64,000 nt of DNA from Geosporobacter ferrireducens (GTDB taxonomy: Bacteria > Bacillota > Clostridia > Peptostreptococcales > Thermotaleaceae). The stretch covers positions 744,001 through 808,000 of the forward strand of contig NZ_CP017269.1 of the NCBI RefSeq assembly GCF_001750685.1, in the 5' to 3' direction. Shown here piece after piece: positions 16,892 to 28,459 of the stretch. The notes under the pieces are model-generated. The model was not told where the DNA came from, made no database searches, and saw nothing but the letters and a program-made list of their open reading frames with translations. The first letter of the stretch is position 1. Every line of letters begins with the position of its first letter. Both the position numbers and the translations under genes were made by a program.

Positions 16892-17017
16892 GGGCATACT
16901 TATGCTACAAAGCTTTTAGATAAAGATGTTTCTTTGAAAACGACAAATATATGTGTGCAGGTTATGCCAGAAAAGAGAGCAGAAGCTGTAGGGAGAATAG
17001 ATGATTTATTTCTATAA
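16892..17017 (+). pseudogene. Remnant of a tyrosine recombinase C-terminus
   Basis: The frame reads GHTYATKLLDKDVSLKT, then directly NICVQVMPEKRAEAVGRI and a stop at 17015-17017. The first part matches the R-H-T-(Y/F)-A-T-(K/R)-L-L box of phage/ICE integrases, with Gly in place of the catalytic Arg. The second matches the tail after the catalytic Tyr (VMPEKR-EAV-RIDDLF). The segment that normally carries LLGH and the catalytic region between them is missing. No start codon is present. It looks like a decayed integrase scar from an earlier integration or element end. Confidence 0.55.
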
Positions 17018-17060
17018 TTTCCATTATTGCCCAGTCGGGAAAAGTCGGAAAAGATCCAAA

Positions 17061-17096
17061 AACAGAAAAACACCAACACTGGAAGTGTTGATGTTT
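17061..17096 (-). terminator. Terminator of the rRNA-tRNA operon
   Basis: Arms AACATCAACACT and AGTGTTGGTGTT with a TCC loop and a T-rich tail on the minus strand, just after the tRNA-Arg gene. Confidence 0.75.
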
Positions 17097-17104
17097 CAAT
17101 GCTT

Positions 17105-17181
17105 TGGTGCGCCCAGAGAGATTCGAACTCCCGACCTTCTGATTCGTAGTCAGACACTCTATCCAACTGAGCTATGAGCGC
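17105..17181 (-). tRNA. tRNA-Arg(ACG)
   Basis: Complete cloverleaf with acceptor stem GCGCTCA/TGGGCGC, anticodon loop CTACGAA and encoded CCA. Last tRNA of the operon and nearest to the mobile element. With inosine at the first anticodon base it reads CGU, CGC and CGA, which fits the CGC specifier of the argS T-box at 38223. Confidence 0.96.
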
Positions 17182-17200
17182 ATATTAAATTTATATAAAA

Positions 17201-17275
<75 letters not shown>

Positions 17276-17280
17276 GTAAT

Positions 17281-17356
17281 TGGTGACCCATCCGCGGCTC
17301 GAACGCGGGACACCTTGATTAAAAGTCAAGTGCTCTACCTGCTGAGCTAATGGGTC
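17281..17356 (-). tRNA. tRNA-Lys(TTT)
   Basis: Acceptor GACCCAT/ATGGGTC; anticodon loop CTTTTAA; CCA encoded. Confidence 0.95.
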
Positions 17357-17360
17357 ATAA

Positions 17361-17436
17361 TGGCTGGGGTAGCTGGACTCGAACCAACGGATGCCAGAGT
17401 CAAAGTCTGGTGCCTTACCGACTTGGCTATACCCCA
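17361..17436 (-). tRNA. tRNA-Gln(TTG)
   Basis: Acceptor TGGGGTA/TACCCCA; anticodon loop CTTTGAC; CCA encoded. Confidence 0.95.
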
Positions 17437-17446
17437 ATAAATAAAA

Positions 17447-17523
17447 TGGGGTGGCTGATGGGAATCGAACCCACGAATGCAGGAGCCACAATCCTGTGTC
17501 TTAACCGCTTGACTACAGCCACC
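17447..17523 (-). tRNA. tRNA-His(GTG)
   Basis: Anticodon loop TTGTGGC. The extra 5' G typical of tRNA-His faces discriminator C (GGTGGCTG against CAGCCACC); CCA encoded. Confidence 0.95.
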
Positions 17524-17530
17524 ATATTAA

Positions 17531-17604
17531 TGGAGCGGATGATGGGAATCGAACCCACGCTATCAGCTTGGAAGGCTGAAGTTCTACCATTGAACTACAT
17601 CCGC
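17531..17604 (-). tRNA. tRNA-Gly(TCC)
   Basis: Acceptor GCGGATG/CATCCGC; anticodon loop CTTCCAA; CCA encoded. Confidence 0.95.
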
Positions 17605-17609
17605 ATGTT

Positions 17610-17694
17610 TGGTGGAGGAAGGTGGATTCGAACCACCGAAAGCTCAGCTAACGGATTTACAGTCCGCCCCCTTTGGCCGCTCGGGAATTCCTCC
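17610..17694 (-). tRNA. tRNA-Tyr(GTA)
   Basis: Class II tRNA with a long variable arm; acceptor GGAGGAA/TTCCTCC; anticodon loop CTGTAAA; CCA encoded. Confidence 0.95.
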
Positions 17695-17703
17695 AGAAAA
17701 AAA

Positions 17704-17778
17704 TGGAGCTAGTGAAGGGAATCGAACCCCCAACCTGCTGATTACAAGTCAGCTGCTCTACCGTTGAGCCACACTAGC
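17704..17778 (-). tRNA. tRNA-Thr(TGT)
   Basis: Acceptor GCTAGTG/CACTAGC; anticodon loop CTTGTAA; CCA encoded. Confidence 0.95.
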
Positions 17779-17797
17779 ATGATATTGAATATAAAAA

Positions 17798-17874
17798 TGG
17801 CGACCCGGAAGGGGCTCGAACCCTCGACCTCCAGCGTGACAGGCTGGCATTCTAACCAACTGAACTACCGGGCC
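17798..17874 (-). tRNA. tRNA-Asp(GTC)
   Basis: Acceptor GGCCCGG pairs with CCGGGTC (one G-U); anticodon loop CTGTCAC; CCA encoded. Confidence 0.95.
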
Positions 17875-17881
17875 ATTTTAA

Positions 17882-17957
17882 TGGTGGTCGCAATAGGGAT
17901 CGAACCTATGACCCCCTGCTTGTAAGGCAGGTGCTCTCCCAGCTGAGCTATGCGACC
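17882..17957 (-). tRNA. tRNA-Val(TAC)
   Basis: Acceptor GGTCGCA/TGCGACC; anticodon loop CTTACAA; CCA encoded. Confidence 0.95.
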
Positions 17958-17964
17958 TTGATAT

Positions 17965-18039
17965 TGGTGACCCATCCGGGAATCGAACCCGGGTTACCGC
18001 CGTGAAAGGGCGGTGTCTTGACCGCTTGACCAATGGGCC
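17965..18039 (-). tRNA. tRNA-Glu(TTC)
   Basis: Acceptor GGCCCAT pairs with ATGGGTC (one G-U); anticodon loop CTTTCAC; CCA encoded. Confidence 0.95.
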
Positions 18040-18049
18040 TTAAAAATAA

Positions 18050-18126
18050 TGGTAGCGGCGAGTGGACTCGAACCACCGACCTTCCGGGTATGAACCGGAC
18101 GCTCTAGCCAACTAAGCTACGCCGCC
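18050..18126 (-). tRNA. tRNA-Met(CAT), elongator type
   Basis: Acceptor GGCGGCG pairs with CGCCGCT (one G-U); anticodon loop TTCATAC; CCA encoded. It lacks initiator features. A lysidine-modified tRNA-Ile(CAT) cannot be fully excluded by sequence alone. Confidence 0.85.
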
Positions 18127-18131
18127 ATGAA

Positions 18132-18207
18132 TGGTTGCGGAGACAGGATTTGAACCTGTGACCTTCGGGTTATGAGCCCGACGAGCTGCCAGCTGCTCCA
18201 CTCCGCG
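18132..18207 (-). tRNA. Initiator tRNA-fMet(CAT)
   Basis: The first base pair of the acceptor is the C-A mismatch of bacterial initiators (CGCGGAG against CTCCGCA). The anticodon stem TCGGG/CCCGA has the three G-C pairs, with loop CTCATAA; CCA encoded. Confidence 0.95.
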
Positions 18208-18215
18208 ATAATATA

Positions 18216-18303
18216 TGGTGCCGGGGACCGGAATCGAACCGGTACGGTCTTGAGGACCGCAGGATTTTAAGTCCTGTGCGTCTGCCAGTTCCGCCACCCC
18301 GGC
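18216..18303 (-). tRNA. tRNA-Leu(TAA)
   Basis: Class II tRNA with long variable arm; acceptor GCCGGGG/CCCCGGC; anticodon loop CTTAAAA; CCA encoded. Confidence 0.95.
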
Positions 18304-18309
18304 AGGGGT

Positions 18310-18384
18310 TGGCTCCAGAGGGGGGACTCGAACCCTCAACCTACCGGTTAACAGCCGGGTGCTCCACCATTGAGCTACTCTGGA
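18310..18384 (-). tRNA. tRNA-Asn(GTT)
   Basis: Acceptor TCCAGAG/CTCTGGA; anticodon loop CTGTTAA; discriminator G; CCA encoded. First tRNA after the 5S gene. Confidence 0.95.
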
Positions 18385-18394
18385 ACGTTTCCAA

Positions 18395-18510
18395 ACCAGC
18401 AACGACCTACTCTCCCAAGGCGCTTCCGCCTAAGTACCATCAGCGCTGAAGGGCTTAACTGCTGTGTTCGGTATGGGAACAGGTGTGACCCCTTCGCTGT
18501 AGTCACTGGA
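18395..18510 (-). rRNA. rrf: 5S ribosomal RNA
   Basis: About 116 nt beginning TCCAGTGACTAC and ending GGTCGTTGCTGG. It contains the conserved CCCATACCGAACACA region. It is third in the order 16S-23S-5S. The 5' and 3' ends can form the terminal helix. The 135 bp to the 23S 3' end holds spacer only, with an A/T-rich stretch and no tRNA. Confidence 0.95.
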
Positions 18511-18645
18511 TTTGTTTAATCCTCTGTTTTACGAGGACAAGATATATATTAACACAATTTTAATGTGTTGTCAAGGTGTATAAGGCTAGATAATTTATCC
18601 AATATACCCTCAAAACTGAACCATGAAGTTAGAGAAAATACATTT

Positions 18646-21706
<3,061 letters not shown>

Positions 21707-21808
21707 AGAAATTGTATTTTGATTCTCTCTTCATTGTTCAGTTTTCAAGGTACATTTGAAAGACTATTAGTCTCTCAAAACTAGACAGTGTAAGAAAAAG
21801 CCTTAGCT

Positions 21809-23330
<1,522 letters not shown>

Positions 23331-23396
23331 TAAAAATTGCGAGTTGCGCTATGCGCTTTAAACATTTATTGCTGGCTTTAATTCTTACACTGTTTA

Positions 23397-23410
23397 GTTT
23401 TCAAAGACCA
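23397..23410 (-). promoter_or_regulatory. BoxA-like antitermination site in the rRNA leader
   Basis: TGGTCTTTGAAAAC on the minus strand, between the last promoter and 16S, resembles the boxA element of rRNA leaders. Similar TTGAAAACT motifs occur in the 16S-23S spacer. Confidence 0.45.
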
Positions 23411-23445
23411 ATTTGCTTTGGCGTCTTAGTGACACCGACTTAAAT

Positions 23446-23474
23446 ATATTACCACATTTCTCATCTTATGTCAA
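23446..23474 (-). promoter_or_regulatory. rRNA promoter 4 (nearest 16S)
   Basis: TTGACA, 17-bp spacer, TAATAT on the minus strand. Fourth of four tandem promoters. Confidence 0.85.
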
Positions 23475-23527
23475 CACCGTTTTTCTTGGTAGTTTTTAGT
23501 ACCTTTCTTTCGGCGACGACAAAGAAT

Positions 23528-23556
23528 ATCTTATCATCTTCTTGCGCTCCCGTCAA
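23528..23556 (-). promoter_or_regulatory. rRNA promoter 3
   Basis: TTGACG, 17-bp spacer, TAAGAT on the minus strand, followed by a GTCGTCGCC element near the likely start point. Confidence 0.8.
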
Positions 23557-23597
23557 CCACCAGTTTTTGTTAATCTTCAGCAGTGACGACAAGGTTT

Positions 23598-23626
23598 ATC
23601 TTATCACGGAAAACATATTATGTCAA
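23598..23626 (-). promoter_or_regulatory. rRNA promoter 2
   Basis: TTGACA, 17-bp spacer, TAAGAT on the minus strand, followed by GTCGTCAC. Confidence 0.85.
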
Positions 23627-23677
23627 CTCTTTTTTATTTCCACTTATTTGCAGTTGCTCTTGGCGACAGCAAATAAG

Positions 23678-23706
23678 ATATTATCATGTTTCATAACTTC
23701 TGTCAA
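23678..23706 (-). promoter_or_regulatory. rRNA promoter 1 (farthest from 16S)
   Basis: TTGACA, 17-bp spacer, TAATAT on the minus strand, followed by GTCGCC. Confidence 0.85.
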
Positions 23707-23746
23707 CTAATCATTCATGATACTTTTCTTCAATGCCCATTAAGAA

Positions 23747-23770
23747 AAGCCGCTAGTCTCTCTGCGGCTT
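23747..23770 (-). terminator. Terminator after the Asp/Glu racemase gene
   Basis: AAGCCGC and GCGGCTT arms with a ten-base loop and TTTTCTT on the minus strand. It shields the rRNA promoters from upstream transcription. Bases 23771-23884 hold nothing else that I can see. Confidence 0.75.
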
Positions 23771-23884
23771 ATTCTCTATTATGCCCATGCATCATTACTC
23801 TATACCTGATTTTATAAAAGAACGATTCTTTTCACATCATTGTTCTTATTATTCCTTTCATTCTAATCCAGCCTTCCGCTGTCT

Positions 23885-24586
23885 CTACCCCTTAAATTGT
23901 TTTACAAAATACTGCGCTGCAATTTTCATCGAATTGATTACCGGTATATCAATACTTTCATCCTTAAAGGCAAGCGGAATTTCTGTACACCCCATGATCA
24001 CTAATTGGGCACCTTGCGCTTTTAGGTGTTGCGCTGCTTTGGTTAACCGCTCAGCGGGTTCTCCTTCTGTGTATCCTGCTTTGATTCCTTTTTCCCCATA
24101 GATTGCTTCTACTACACAACTTGCTTGTATATCTTGCTGTGGATAAATTACATTATAATGTTCTAATTCTTTCTCAAAGATCTTACTCTTTATAGTCCCA
24201 TTCGTACACAAGATCCCTACAGTTTTAACATCCTTATGATGTTCTTCTATATAATGATGAATAATTTTTAGCAAGTTGGTCATCGGTGTATGGATTTGAG
24301 CTTGGACTTCATCAAAAAAATAGTGTGCGGTAAAGCAAGGCATAAAAATCGTTGAAACTTCTACCTGTTCCAATATTCTTGCTGACTTTGCCATCACTTC
24401 TACAGGACTCTCTCCCCTTCCTAGGATCGCTTCAGTCCGATCCGGTATCTGAGGGTTATTAAATATAATGGTTTTGATATGGTCTCCATCCTTTTTCACA
24501 GGAGTTGCCTTGATGAGTTGATGAAAAAAGTAAGATGTAGCTTCTGGTCCCATCCCGCCTAATATTCCTAGTATTTTTTCCGTCAT
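23885..24586 (-). CDS. Aspartate/glutamate racemase family protein
   Basis: A 233-residue PLP-independent racemase of the Asp/Glu family. It begins with the family signature ILGGMGPEAT. The two active-site Cys are in MPCFTAHYF (about residue 87) and MGCTEIPLAF (about 198). The Asn usual in the first motif (PCNTAH) is Phe here, so activity or substrate may differ. ATG 24586 is chosen for the GGGAGGAG just upstream; the frame is open to 24634. It is a single-gene unit ending in the terminator at 23747. D-aspartate supply for the cell wall is a possible role. Confidence 0.85.
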   Translation of the reverse strand: MTEKILGILGGMGPEATSYFFHQLIKATPVKKDGDHIKTIIFNNPQIPDRTEAILGRGESPVEVMAKSARILEQVEVSTIFMPCFTAHYFFDEVQAQIHTPMTNLLKIIHHYIEEHHKDVKTVGILCTNGTIKSKIFEKELEHYNVIYPQQDIQASCVVEAIYGEKGIKAGYTEGEPAERLTKAAQHLKAQGAQLVIMGCTEIPLAFKDESIDIPVINSMKIAAQYFVKQFKG

Positions 24587-24730
24587 TTTTCTCCTCCCTT
24601 TCTGTTTATTTAAATATTCTATATAATTGCACAAATTCCTATTATATTTTTATATATGTCCTACTTTTCTAAACGATAAATCTTTTTGACCAACCTAAGT
24701 GGTATAGTCCCAGCAATAACATATTTTTTA

Positions 24731-24788
24731 TAGGAGCGCTCCCCCTATCTGATGATTTTTCCGGAACGATCACGGATCGTTCTCTATG
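24731..24788. repeat. Palindromic intergenic repeats (two units)
   Basis: One unit is ATAGGAGCGCTCCCCCTAT (24730-24748); the other is CCGGAACGATCACGGATCGTTCTCTATG (24761-24788, quoted in two arms: GGAACGATC and GATCGTTC). The second closely resembles a unit at 41069-41094. The rest of 24587-24860 shows no gene. Confidence 0.55.
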
Positions 24789-24860
24789 TTATAAAATAGT
24801 TTTATATATTTTCGCAATCTATACCCATATCTTTATTTTTGCACAGAATACTTTTAAAAA

Positions 24861-24892
24861 AGGAAGTGAATCTCCCGGACTCACTTCCTTTT
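24861..24892 (-). terminator. Terminator after iorB
   Basis: AGGAAGTGA and TCACTTCCT arms with a T-run on both strands, so it is likely bidirectional. Confidence 0.85.
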
Positions 24893-24911
24893 TTAAATAT
24901 AAATATATTAT

Positions 24912-25490
24912 TTATTTTACTTGCTCTATACCTTTTTTCAAGGCTTCTATATTAATATCCGCAAGGGCTTCTTTTACATTTTCCCGAACAACATTTTCCC
25001 AATTTACTTCTTCTAGACCCATTGCTTTTACCAGTGCGCCTACCATAACCACATTCATGGTCTTAATGTTGCCTAACTCCTTTGCGATATCCGCTGCCTT
25101 GAATACAGTAGTTTCCGCTTTTTCTTGCAAGGTTTCGATCACATTTTGCGGATACTTCACGCCACCTGCCAGAATCGGTGCAGAAGGAATTTCATAATCA
25201 TTCACTACTACTTTACCGCCAAGCTTTAGATATTCCATCCATCTTAATGATTCCATTTTTTCAAAAGAAACGATGATATCCGCCTGCCCTTTCCCAATAA
25301 TGGGCGAATAAACCTTTTTACCAAAACGAACCTGGGTAGTTACACTGCCTCCCCTTTGTGCCATACCGTGGACTTCAGACATCTTTACATCATATCCTGC
25401 ACTAATTAGACCTTCAGAAAGGATTTTACTTGCCAATATAATACCCTGACCACCTACGCCTACTAATAAAATATTCTTTACATCTGACAT
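24912..25490 (-). CDS. iorB: Indolepyruvate:ferredoxin oxidoreductase, beta subunit
   Basis: A 192-residue gamma-type domain of the 2-oxoacid:ferredoxin oxidoreductase family. The N-terminus has GVGGQGIILASKIL and SEVHGMAQRGGSV, both family signatures, and the middle holds GQADIIVSFEKME. With IorA it oxidatively decarboxylates aryl 2-oxoacids to acyl-CoA and reduces ferredoxin. ATG 25490 is one base after the iorA stop, with GGTGGGTGA as ribosome binding site inside the iorA end. It is the last gene of ptb-iorA-iorB. Confidence 0.93.
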   Translation of the reverse strand: MSDVKNILLVGVGGQGIILASKILSEGLISAGYDVKMSEVHGMAQRGGSVTTQVRFGKKVYSPIIGKGQADIIVSFEKMESLRWMEYLKLGGKVVVNDYEIPSAPILAGGVKYPQNVIETLQEKAETTVFKAADIAKELGNIKTMNVVMVGALVKAMGLEEVNWENVVRENVKEALADINIEALKKGIEQVK

Positions 25491-25491
25491 G

Positions 25492-27267
25492 TTATTCACC
25501 CACCTTTTCAATTGCTTTGAAGGGACAAGCTTGGAGGCATACTTCACAACCTGCACACATATCTTCATTGATTACAGCCTTTGTATCAAATGCAATTGCA
25601 GGGCAGCCTGTTTTTGTACAGATTCTACAAGATTTGCACTTTTCTTCATCTACCCTACAGATCACCTTTTTATTTCCGAATCTCTCGATATCTTCCGGTG
25701 TGAACTTCTTTAGTACACAAGGCCATTCTGTTATGATGACAGTAGGTTCTGTGGCCTTCAGCGCTGTATCGATGGCATTATTACAGGCATTTAGATCTAA
25801 AGGATTGATCACTAGTATATTTTCTTTCTTCACACCAACAGCTTCGCAAAGCAATGGAATATTAATGGCATGAGTTTTATCTCCCTGCAGCGTGTAGCCG
25901 GTACCTGGATTTTCCTGATGGCCCGTCATACCTGTAATTCTATTATCTAAAATCACTGTCACTGCTGTACCTCGGTTATATACGATATCCATTAAGCTGG
26001 TTACACCGGAATGGAAGAAGGTTGAGTCTCCAATTACCCCTACCACTTTTTTATCTACGCCATTAAATTCAAAGGCTTTTTGCGCACCGTGACCTGCACT
26101 GATACTGGCCCCCATACAGATACAGCTGTCCATTGCAGACAGTGGTTCCGCAGATCCAAGAGTGTAACATCCAATATCTCCACTGATCATAACATTTTTC
26201 TTTTTAGAAATTTGGTAGAAGAAGCCTCTATGCGGACATCCTGCACACATGGTCGGAGGACGACCTACGATGGATGCCTCACTGATATTTAATGTCTCTC
26301 TTTCAATCCCTAATATTGCCTTGGCAATAATATCAGGATTTAACTCTCCGATTCTTGGAATAAGGTCCTTTCCAATACACGAAATACCTGCAGCCTTCAT
26401 TTGTTCTTCCATGTACGGCTCAAGCTCCTCAATTACATAAAGGGTATCCACCTGAGCTGCAAACTCTCTGATTTTATCCATCGGAAGTGGATAGGTAAAT
26501 CCCAGCTTTAGATAGGAAGCATCTTCTCCAAATACTTCTTTAGCATACTGATAAGCAACACCAGCCGTTACAATACCTACTTTTTTGCTATTCCACTCGA
26601 TTTTGTTTAATTCTGTCTTATTACTGAATTCCTCCAACTGTCTCAATCTTTCCTCTACCTTCACATGCAGCACTCTTCCATGTGCCGGCGTGGCTACAAA
26701 CTTCGGTATGTTCTTACTGTAAGGCTTGATGCCTACTTCTTCTCTTTCCCCAAACTCTACAAGACCCTTACTGTGACAGATTCTGGTAGTCACACGGAAC
26801 AATACAGGCGTATCATATTTTTCACTGATTTCTAAAGCAATCTTCATAAAATCCTTTGCTTCCTGACTGTCACTTGCTTCGATCATAGCTACCTTTGAGA
26901 ATTTTGCATAGTAGCGGTTATCTTGTTCATTTTGTGAACTGTGCATGCCTGGATCATCAGCAGATATTAATACAAGACCACCATTCACACCGGTATAAGC
27001 ATAGGTAAAAAGCGGGTCAGCCGCAACATTTACTCCTACGTGCTTCATAGCCGCAACAGATCTTGCTCCTGCGATAGAAGCACCTATAGCGACTTCTAAG
27101 GCAACCTTTTCATTCGGTGCCCACTCTGCATAAATGTGCTCTTTAAAAGGGCCTATATTCTCTAAGATTTCTGTACTAGGCGTTCCGGGATAAGCTGAAG
27201 CAAATGTGACACCCGCTTCAAAAGCACCTCTAGCCATGGCTTCATTACCCGTCAAAAATTTTTTCAT
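25492..27267 (-). CDS. iorA: Indolepyruvate:ferredoxin oxidoreductase, alpha subunit
   Basis: A 591-residue protein. The N-terminal pyrimidine-binding domain begins with GNEAMARGAFEAGV and has SAYPGTPSTEI. The TPP-binding domain includes CAGCPHRGFFY, SGDIGCYTLG and GDSTFFHSGVTS. The C-terminus has two 4Fe-4S motifs, the first (CKSCRICTKTGCP) with a spacing altered by two residues and the second regular (CAGCEVCLQACP). It converts indolepyruvate and other aryl pyruvates from amino acid transamination to acyl-CoA. It lies 24 bp after ptb, which points to further conversion of the acyl-CoA to acyl phosphate. Confidence 0.95.
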   Translation of the reverse strand: MKKFLTGNEAMARGAFEAGVTFASAYPGTPSTEILENIGPFKEHIYAEWAPNEKVALEVAIGASIAGARSVAAMKHVGVNVAADPLFTYAYTGVNGGLVLISADDPGMHSSQNEQDNRYYAKFSKVAMIEASDSQEAKDFMKIALEISEKYDTPVLFRVTTRICHSKGLVEFGEREEVGIKPYSKNIPKFVATPAHGRVLHVKVEERLRQLEEFSNKTELNKIEWNSKKVGIVTAGVAYQYAKEVFGEDASYLKLGFTYPLPMDKIREFAAQVDTLYVIEELEPYMEEQMKAAGISCIGKDLIPRIGELNPDIIAKAILGIERETLNISEASIVGRPPTMCAGCPHRGFFYQISKKKNVMISGDIGCYTLGSAEPLSAMDSCICMGASISAGHGAQKAFEFNGVDKKVVGVIGDSTFFHSGVTSLMDIVYNRGTAVTVILDNRITGMTGHQENPGTGYTLQGDKTHAINIPLLCEAVGVKKENILVINPLDLNACNNAIDTALKATEPTVIITEWPCVLKKFTPEDIERFGNKKVICRVDEEKCKSCRICTKTGCPAIAFDTKAVINEDMCAGCEVCLQACPFKAIEKVGE

Positions 27268-27291
27268 ATCTTCACGCTCCTTGTCTCGTCC

Positions 27292-28203
27292 TTATTCCCT
27301 ATTTGCAGCAATCACACTACCTAATGCAATTGAATTCAGCTTTGCTTCATGGGTATCTGCTCTCGATACCAATACAATTGGAACTTTTGCACCCATGATG
27401 ATTCCTGCAGAATCGGCACAGGCCAAATATGTCAGCGCTTTACCAATGCCATTTCCTACTTCTATCGTAGGCACCAGTAGTATGTCTGTATCGCCTGCAA
27501 CCTCGCTGTCAATCTTTTTAATCTCAGCAGCTTCTTTAGAAACCGCTAGATCAAATGCCAAGGGACCATCTACTAAAACGTTTTCTCCAAATTCACCCTC
27601 GTTTGCCATTTCCTTTAGCTGGCCTGCATCAATCGTTGCAGGCATTTTAGGGTCAATCTTTTCTTTTGCAGCTAAACAGGCAACCTTAATTCTCTCGTTG
27701 CCCATGGCCTTTGCGATTTGCACTGCATTTTTTGTGATCTTTACTTTCTCTTCTAAGGTTGGTGCGATGTTCATTCCTCCATCGGTTAAAAACAGCAGCT
27801 TATGATAGATTGGTACTTGGTAAACCATTACATGGCTAAGCTGGCTATCGGTTCTTAGACCGATCTCTTTATCTAATACAGCTTTTAACAAAATAGGGGT
27901 ATCTAATATCCCCTTCATTACAAAATCAGCCTTTCCTGAACTTACAAGTGCAACAGCTGTTCTTGCTGCTTCATCTAAATCCTTTTGATCAATCATCTCG
28001 AAGCTGTCAATACTTAAATGATGTTCTTGGGCTATCTCATGGATTTTTTCTACATCCCCAACCAATACCGGTTCAATGATTCCCAACTCCGAAGCATTTG
28101 TGACGGCTACCAAAACTTCTTCATCCTGAGCAGCGGCTACTGCTAGCCTCATTTTTTTCTGCATTTTTGCAGTATCTAACAGCTGGCTAAAATTTTTGAT
28201 CAT
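27292..28203 (-). CDS. ptb: Phosphate butyryltransferase
   Basis: A 303-residue enzyme of the phosphate acetyl/butyryltransferase family. Visible blocks are ELGIIEPVLVGD (about 38-49), FVMKGILDTPILLKAVL (about 94-110), FLTDGGMNIAP (about 136-146), NVLVDGPLAFDLA (about 203-215) and DILLVPTIEVGN (about 237). It makes acyl phosphate from acyl-CoA. It heads the operon with iorAB, so the natural substrate may be aryl- or branched-chain acyl-CoA from amino acids. No butyrate kinase gene is adjacent. Bases 28204-28430 upstream are A/T-rich; they hold a TATAAT-like box but no gene. Confidence 0.9.
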   Translation of the reverse strand: MIKNFSQLLDTAKMQKKMRLAVAAAQDEEVLVAVTNASELGIIEPVLVGDVEKIHEIAQEHHLSIDSFEMIDQKDLDEAARTAVALVSSGKADFVMKGILDTPILLKAVLDKEIGLRTDSQLSHVMVYQVPIYHKLLFLTDGGMNIAPTLEEKVKITKNAVQIAKAMGNERIKVACLAAKEKIDPKMPATIDAGQLKEMANEGEFGENVLVDGPLAFDLAVSKEAAEIKKIDSEVAGDTDILLVPTIEVGNGIGKALTYLACADSAGIIMGAKVPIVLVSRADTHEAKLNSIALGSVIAANRE

Positions 28204-28430
28204 GCTCTCACTCCTTTAAAAAATTTATTGAACGTTACAATTTTTTAATAATAGTAGGGTAAAAAAAATTCCCATTGCTACAAGAATTTTATGTACCCGA
28301 TAGTTTACTTCGATCCATATTTCTTATTCAGAATTATTATACTATATTTTTTTTCGTTGTGCCAGCCTTTCAGGCCATCTAATCTAAGAAATTTATTTAT
28401 TTTTTTTACTTATTAAAATTTTTTACTTTT

Positions 28431-28459
28431 TAAAAAAAGCACCCTTTAAAAAAGGTGCC
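28431..28459 (-). terminator. Terminator after the TPR protein gene
   Basis: GGCACC and GGTGC arms flanking an A/T loop, followed by TTTTTTT on the minus strand. It overlaps the stop codon. Confidence 0.75.

Larger units (their letters stand above)
1..17017. mobile_element. Integrative and conjugative element, Tn1549/CTn type (partial, continues left)
   Basis: A single minus-strand block holds the usual conjugation module of clostridial Tn1549-like elements: ParA, ParB, toprim, antirepressor, PcfB, VirD4, Maff2, VirB6/TrbL, PrgI, VirB4, DUF6674, M23 hydrolase, DUF4315 and DUF4366. By eye it is clearly richer in G+C than the chromosome beyond 23.7 kb. No relaxase, integrase or topoisomerase is in view, so the element continues past the left edge. 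The right boundary is inferred to lie between parA and the rRNA/tRNA operon terminator at 17061; a recombinase remnant ending at 17017 supports this. The exact attachment site is not resolved. Confidence 0.85.

Noticed and set aside
1..17017. An unknown defence or toxin-antitoxin system within the conjugative element
   Set aside because: Nearly all genes match the standard transfer module; the two unknown small ORFs give no motif to support such a claim.
17350..18402. Open frames through the tRNA cluster that resemble short proteins
   Set aside because: They lie across perfect tRNA cloverleaves; such frames in tRNA clusters are a known annotation artefact.
23460..23710. Regular repeats about 75 bp apart that could suggest a CRISPR or tandem repeat array
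   Set aside because: The repeated parts are -35/-10 boxes and start-site elements of tandem rRNA promoters; the units are not identical repeats with spacers.
28320..28385. A TGGCAC block upstream of ptb as a sigma-54 promoter
   Set aside because: The expected TTGC(A/T) at -12 spacing is absent.
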